Shown one piece after another: positions 61,996-64,000 of a stretch of DNA of 64,000 bases. Within the stretch, counting starts at the first letter, position 1, and each line of letters begins with the position of its first letter. Origin of the DNA: Streptomyces lacrimifluminis (lineage in GTDB: Bacteria > Actinomycetota > Actinomycetes > Streptomycetales > Streptomycetaceae); contig NZ_BMMU01000011.1 of the NCBI RefSeq assembly GCF_014646095.1, positions 186,001 to 250,000 of the forward strand. Reading direction: 5' to 3'. The notes beneath the pieces were generated by a model, which was given only the letters and a program-made list of their open reading frames with translations, was not told where the DNA came from and did not search any database. Both the position numbers and the translations under genes were made by a program.

Positions 61996-62760
61996 TCACG
62001 CGCCGGTCATGTGCACCCCGCCGTCCACATGGACGATCTCCCCGGTGGTGCGCGGGAAGAAGTCCGACAGGAGCGCGGCCACACCGCGCGCCGCGGGCTC
62101 CGGGTCCGTGAGGTCCCAGCCGACGGGGGCCCGGTCGGGCCAGAAGTCCGCGAGCTCCGAGAAACCCGGGATGGACTTGGCCGCCATGGAGCGCAGCGGC
62201 CCGGCGGCGACGAGGTTGCAGCGGATGCCGGACGGCCCCAGGTCCCGGGCGAGGTAGCGGCTGGTCGACTCCAGGGCGGCCTTGGCCACGCCCATCCAGT
62301 CGTAGTGCGGCCAGGCGACCTTCGCGTCGAAGGTGAGCCCGACCACCGAGCCGCCGCGCCGCTCCATGAGCGGAAGGCAGGCGGTGGTGAGCGACTTGAG
62401 GGAGTACGCGGACACGTGTACGGCGGTCGAGACGTCCGCCCAGTCGCCGTCGAGGAAGCTGAAGGCGCCCCGCGGCCCGTACGCGATGGAGTGCACGATC
62501 CCGTCGAGGCCGTCGACATGCTCCCGCACCTGGTCGGCCAGCCTGTCCAGGTGCTCCTGGTCGGTGACGTCCAGCTCGATCACCGGGGCCGGTTTGGGCA
62601 GCCGGGCGGCGACGCGTTCGATGAGGGAGAGCCTGCCGAAACCGGTCAGCACGACCTCGGCGCCCTCCTCCTGCGCGATCCGCGCCACGTGGAAGGCGAT
62701 GGACGACTCGGTGACCACGCCGGTCACCAGAACACGCTTGCCCGCGAGCAGTCCGCTCAT
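61996..62760 (-). CDS. fabI: NADH-dependent enoyl-ACP reductase (FabI/InhA type)
   Basis: A 254-residue SDR-fold reductase: GKRVLVTGVVTESSIAFHVA, HSIAYGPRGAF and the active-site YDWMGVAKAALES (Tyr-x6-Lys), as in FabI/InhA. It makes saturated acyl-ACP in fatty acid synthesis. A FabI beside KASII, KASIII and ACP suggests it serves the cluster's own chain; it could also be a resistant target copy. ATG at 62760 overlaps the ferredoxin stop by 4 bp. Confidence 0.92.
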   Translation of the reverse strand: MSGLLAGKRVLVTGVVTESSIAFHVARIAQEEGAEVVLTGFGRLSLIERVAARLPKPAPVIELDVTDQEHLDRLADQVREHVDGLDGIVHSIAYGPRGAFSFLDGDWADVSTAVHVSAYSLKSLTTACLPLMERRGGSVVGLTFDAKVAWPHYDWMGVAKAALESTSRYLARDLGPSGIRCNLVAAGPLRSMAAKSIPGFSELADFWPDRAPVGWDLTDPEPAARGVAALLSDFFPRTTGEIVHVDGGVHMTGA

Positions 62761-63083
62761 GACCGGGTCACCGCCTGCGGCAGCGCACGGACCAGCGGTG
62801 AGTCGTGGTCGAGGGCGCCGAGTGCCGTGGCGCCGCCCGGCGAGCCGAGCTCGGCGAAGAAGTCGGCGTTGGACGCACGGTGGTCACCCCACTCCGCGGG
62901 GATGTCGTCCTCGAAGCAGATGGCCTCGACAGGACACACCGGCTCACAGGCTCCGCAGTCCACGCATTCGTCGGGCTGGATGTAGAGGGCGCGCCGGCCC
63001 TCGTAGATGCAGTCCACGGGGCATTCGTCGATGCAGGACCTGTCCTGTACATCGACACACGGCAGGGCTATGACATAGGTCAT
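62757..63083 (-). CDS. Seven-iron ferredoxin (3Fe-4S/4Fe-4S, FdxA type)
   Basis: A 108-residue bacterial ferredoxin with CIDECPVDCIYEG and CVDCGACEPVCPVEAICFED, the cysteine pattern of FdxA-type proteins holding one 3Fe-4S and one 4Fe-4S cluster. Coupled to fabI by a 4-bp overlap. It is a sensible electron donor for the diiron oxygenase or the P450 of the cluster; a reductase gene is not nearby. ATG at 63083. Confidence 0.93.
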   Translation of the reverse strand: MTYVIALPCVDVQDRSCIDECPVDCIYEGRRALYIQPDECVDCGACEPVCPVEAICFEDDIPAEWGDHRASNADFFAELGSPGGATALGALDHDSPLVRALPQAVTRS

Positions 63084-63132
63084 CCGAAACTCCTTGGTCC
63101 TGTCGGGGGTTCAGGAATCCGTTCGTGGCTCT

Positions 63133-64000
63133 TCACCGCGACCGCGCGCCGTCGACCGAGGTGCCGGTGGTTCGGTCCCCCAGTGCGAGGACCGTGACGG
63201 TGAGTACGGCCATCGCGGCGGCGATGACGGCGAACAGGGCGCCGGGACCGTACGCCTGCAGGACGGGCAGCAGGACGAACGGCAGTGCGGCGGCACTGAG
63301 TTTGGAGAGCGAGTACGCGGCACCCGACGCGGTCGCGCGGATGGCGGTCGGGTACTGCTCGGAGAGGTAGACGTGCGACACGCTGGAGAAGATGTTGCTG
63401 CACAGGGTGTAGACGCAGCCGAACACCACGACGAGGGTGGCGGAGCCGGCGTGGGCGAAGCCCAGGCCGGCTCCTGCCATCGCGGCGGCCGAGACCGCGA
63501 CCAGCGTCTTGCGTTCGACCCGGTCGATGACGGGGATCGACAGCGCCGAGCCGATGGGGTAGCCGAGAAACGACAGGGCGGTGTAGCCCAGGCCCGCGAC
63601 GATGCCGTACCCCTTGGCGGCGAGGATCTGCGGCGCGAGTGCGCCGAAGCCGTAGTAGCCGACGACGGAGAGCGCACAGAAGATCCACAGCATCAGCGTC
63701 CGGCGCCGCAGCCCGGGTTTGAGCACATCCCGCAACCGGGGTCGGGAGGCGTCCCCGGCTTCTTCGCGGGTGTAGCCGCCCGCCACGGCCGCCGGTGTGG
63801 CGGACGGCACCTCGGCCTCCATCCGGGACACCAGCAGCTCGGCCTCCGCCTCGCGGCCGGCCGACGCCAGCCAGCGCGGTGACTCGATCAGCCGCCGACG
63901 CAGGATCCACACGACCGCGGACCCCAGCGAGCCGATGACGAACAGCCACCGCCAGCCGTCCACACCCAGCGGTGACAACGGTACGAGCCACAGCGCCGCG
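63133..64000 (-). CDS. MFS transporter, sugar-porter-like type, 3' part only (runs off the right edge)
   Basis: The frame stays open to the window edge. About 289 residues are visible: hydrophobic segments, a long central loop (RLIESPRWLASAGREAEAEL), and the C-terminal six spans with YLSEQYPTAIRATASGAAYS, which matches sugar-porter/metabolite:H+ symporter MFS proteins. It lies 49 bp upstream of the ferredoxin gene on the same strand and may begin the leftward operon. The N-terminal half is outside the window. Confidence 0.85.
   Translation of the reverse strand, partial: AALWLVPLSPLGVDGWRWLFVIGSLGSAVVWILRRRLIESPRWLASAGREAEAELLVSRMEAEVPSATPAAVAGGYTREEAGDASRPRLRDVLKPGLRRRTLMLWIFCALSVVGYYGFGALAPQILAAKGYGIVAGLGYTALSFLGYPIGSALSIPVIDRVERKTLVAVSAAAMAGAGLGFAHAGSATLVVVFGCVYTLCSNIFSSVSHVYLSEQYPTAIRATASGAAYSLSKLSAAALPFVLLPVLQAYGPGALFAVIAAAMAVLTVTVLALGDRTTGTSVDGARSR

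Overview
The window is very GC-rich DNA, with genes that use G or C at nearly every third codon position. The gene families (DUF5134, DUF5997, Rv1733c-like, many TetR regulators, gamma-butyrolactone-type signalling genes) and a dispersed intergenic repeat typical of the genus point to a Streptomyces chromosome. I ran no searches; all names come from reading motifs and overall resemblance.

Left part (1-28.5 kb): ordinary accessory chromosome. It holds membrane proteins (a partial FUSC protein, DUF5134, an M56 peptidase, a PAP2 phosphatase), an LVIVD/DUF305 divergent pair, an FprA-like ferredoxin-NADP reductase, an NCS2 permease, and a secreted plant-polymer set (SGNH hydrolase, CE1/PHB-depolymerase-like esterase with CBM2, two pectate lyases) with a likely CebR operator. 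A decayed stretch (18.45-19.7 kb) carries a 9-bp minisatellite, a fragment of a second uracil-DNA glycosylase, IS5-like transposase debris and a multiply frameshifted gene. The intact ung follows, then CbiX, a lactonase, a FUSC protein, Lrp, HAD, a LysR-type domain protein and DUF5997. A tRNA-Ser-like sequence whose anticodon arm does not fold closes this part.

Signalling block (28.5-33 kb): an AfsA-type butenolide synthase lies between two TetR regulators and beside an acyl-CoA-dehydrogenase-fold flavoprotein and a HAD phosphatase, with strong palindromic operators. The layout resembles gamma-butyrolactone/methylenomycin-furan quorum-sensing loci.

Biosynthetic gene cluster (33-64 kb, continuing past the right edge): the most interesting part. 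Leftward genes are ACP, single-module PKS, AMP-ligase, LLM oxidoreductase and type II thioesterase; lipid-kinase-like protein and NTF2 protein; MmgE/PrpD lyase; P450, MFS exporter and alpha/beta hydrolase. Rightward genes are acyl/aldehyde dehydrogenase, ACAD-fold monooxygenase, class III aminotransferase, SRPBCC, membrane protein, flavin reductase, diiron oxygenase, KASIII, ACP and KASII, then a permease remnant and a second seryl-tRNA synthetase. FabI, ferredoxin and an MFS transporter converge from the right. The combination of seryl-tRNA synthetase (VlmL), diiron oxygenase (VlmB), small membrane protein (possible VlmO), ACAD-fold N-hydroxylase (VlmH), flavin reductase (VlmR), DAG-kinase-like kinase (VlmJ) and MmgE/PrpD lyase (VlmK) matches the valanimycin azoxy pathway. 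Here the valine decarboxylase is replaced by a dedicated fatty-acyl/PKS system plus reductase and transaminase. I infer a lipophilic azoxy compound (possibly a long-chain vinylazoxy or dehydroalanyl-azoxy product). No obvious VlmA-type seryl transferase is visible.

Regulation: four transcription starts in the cluster are preceded by direct repeats of a GTCAG-containing heptamer at exact 11-bp spacing. This is the layout of SARP activator sites, although no SARP gene lies in the window.
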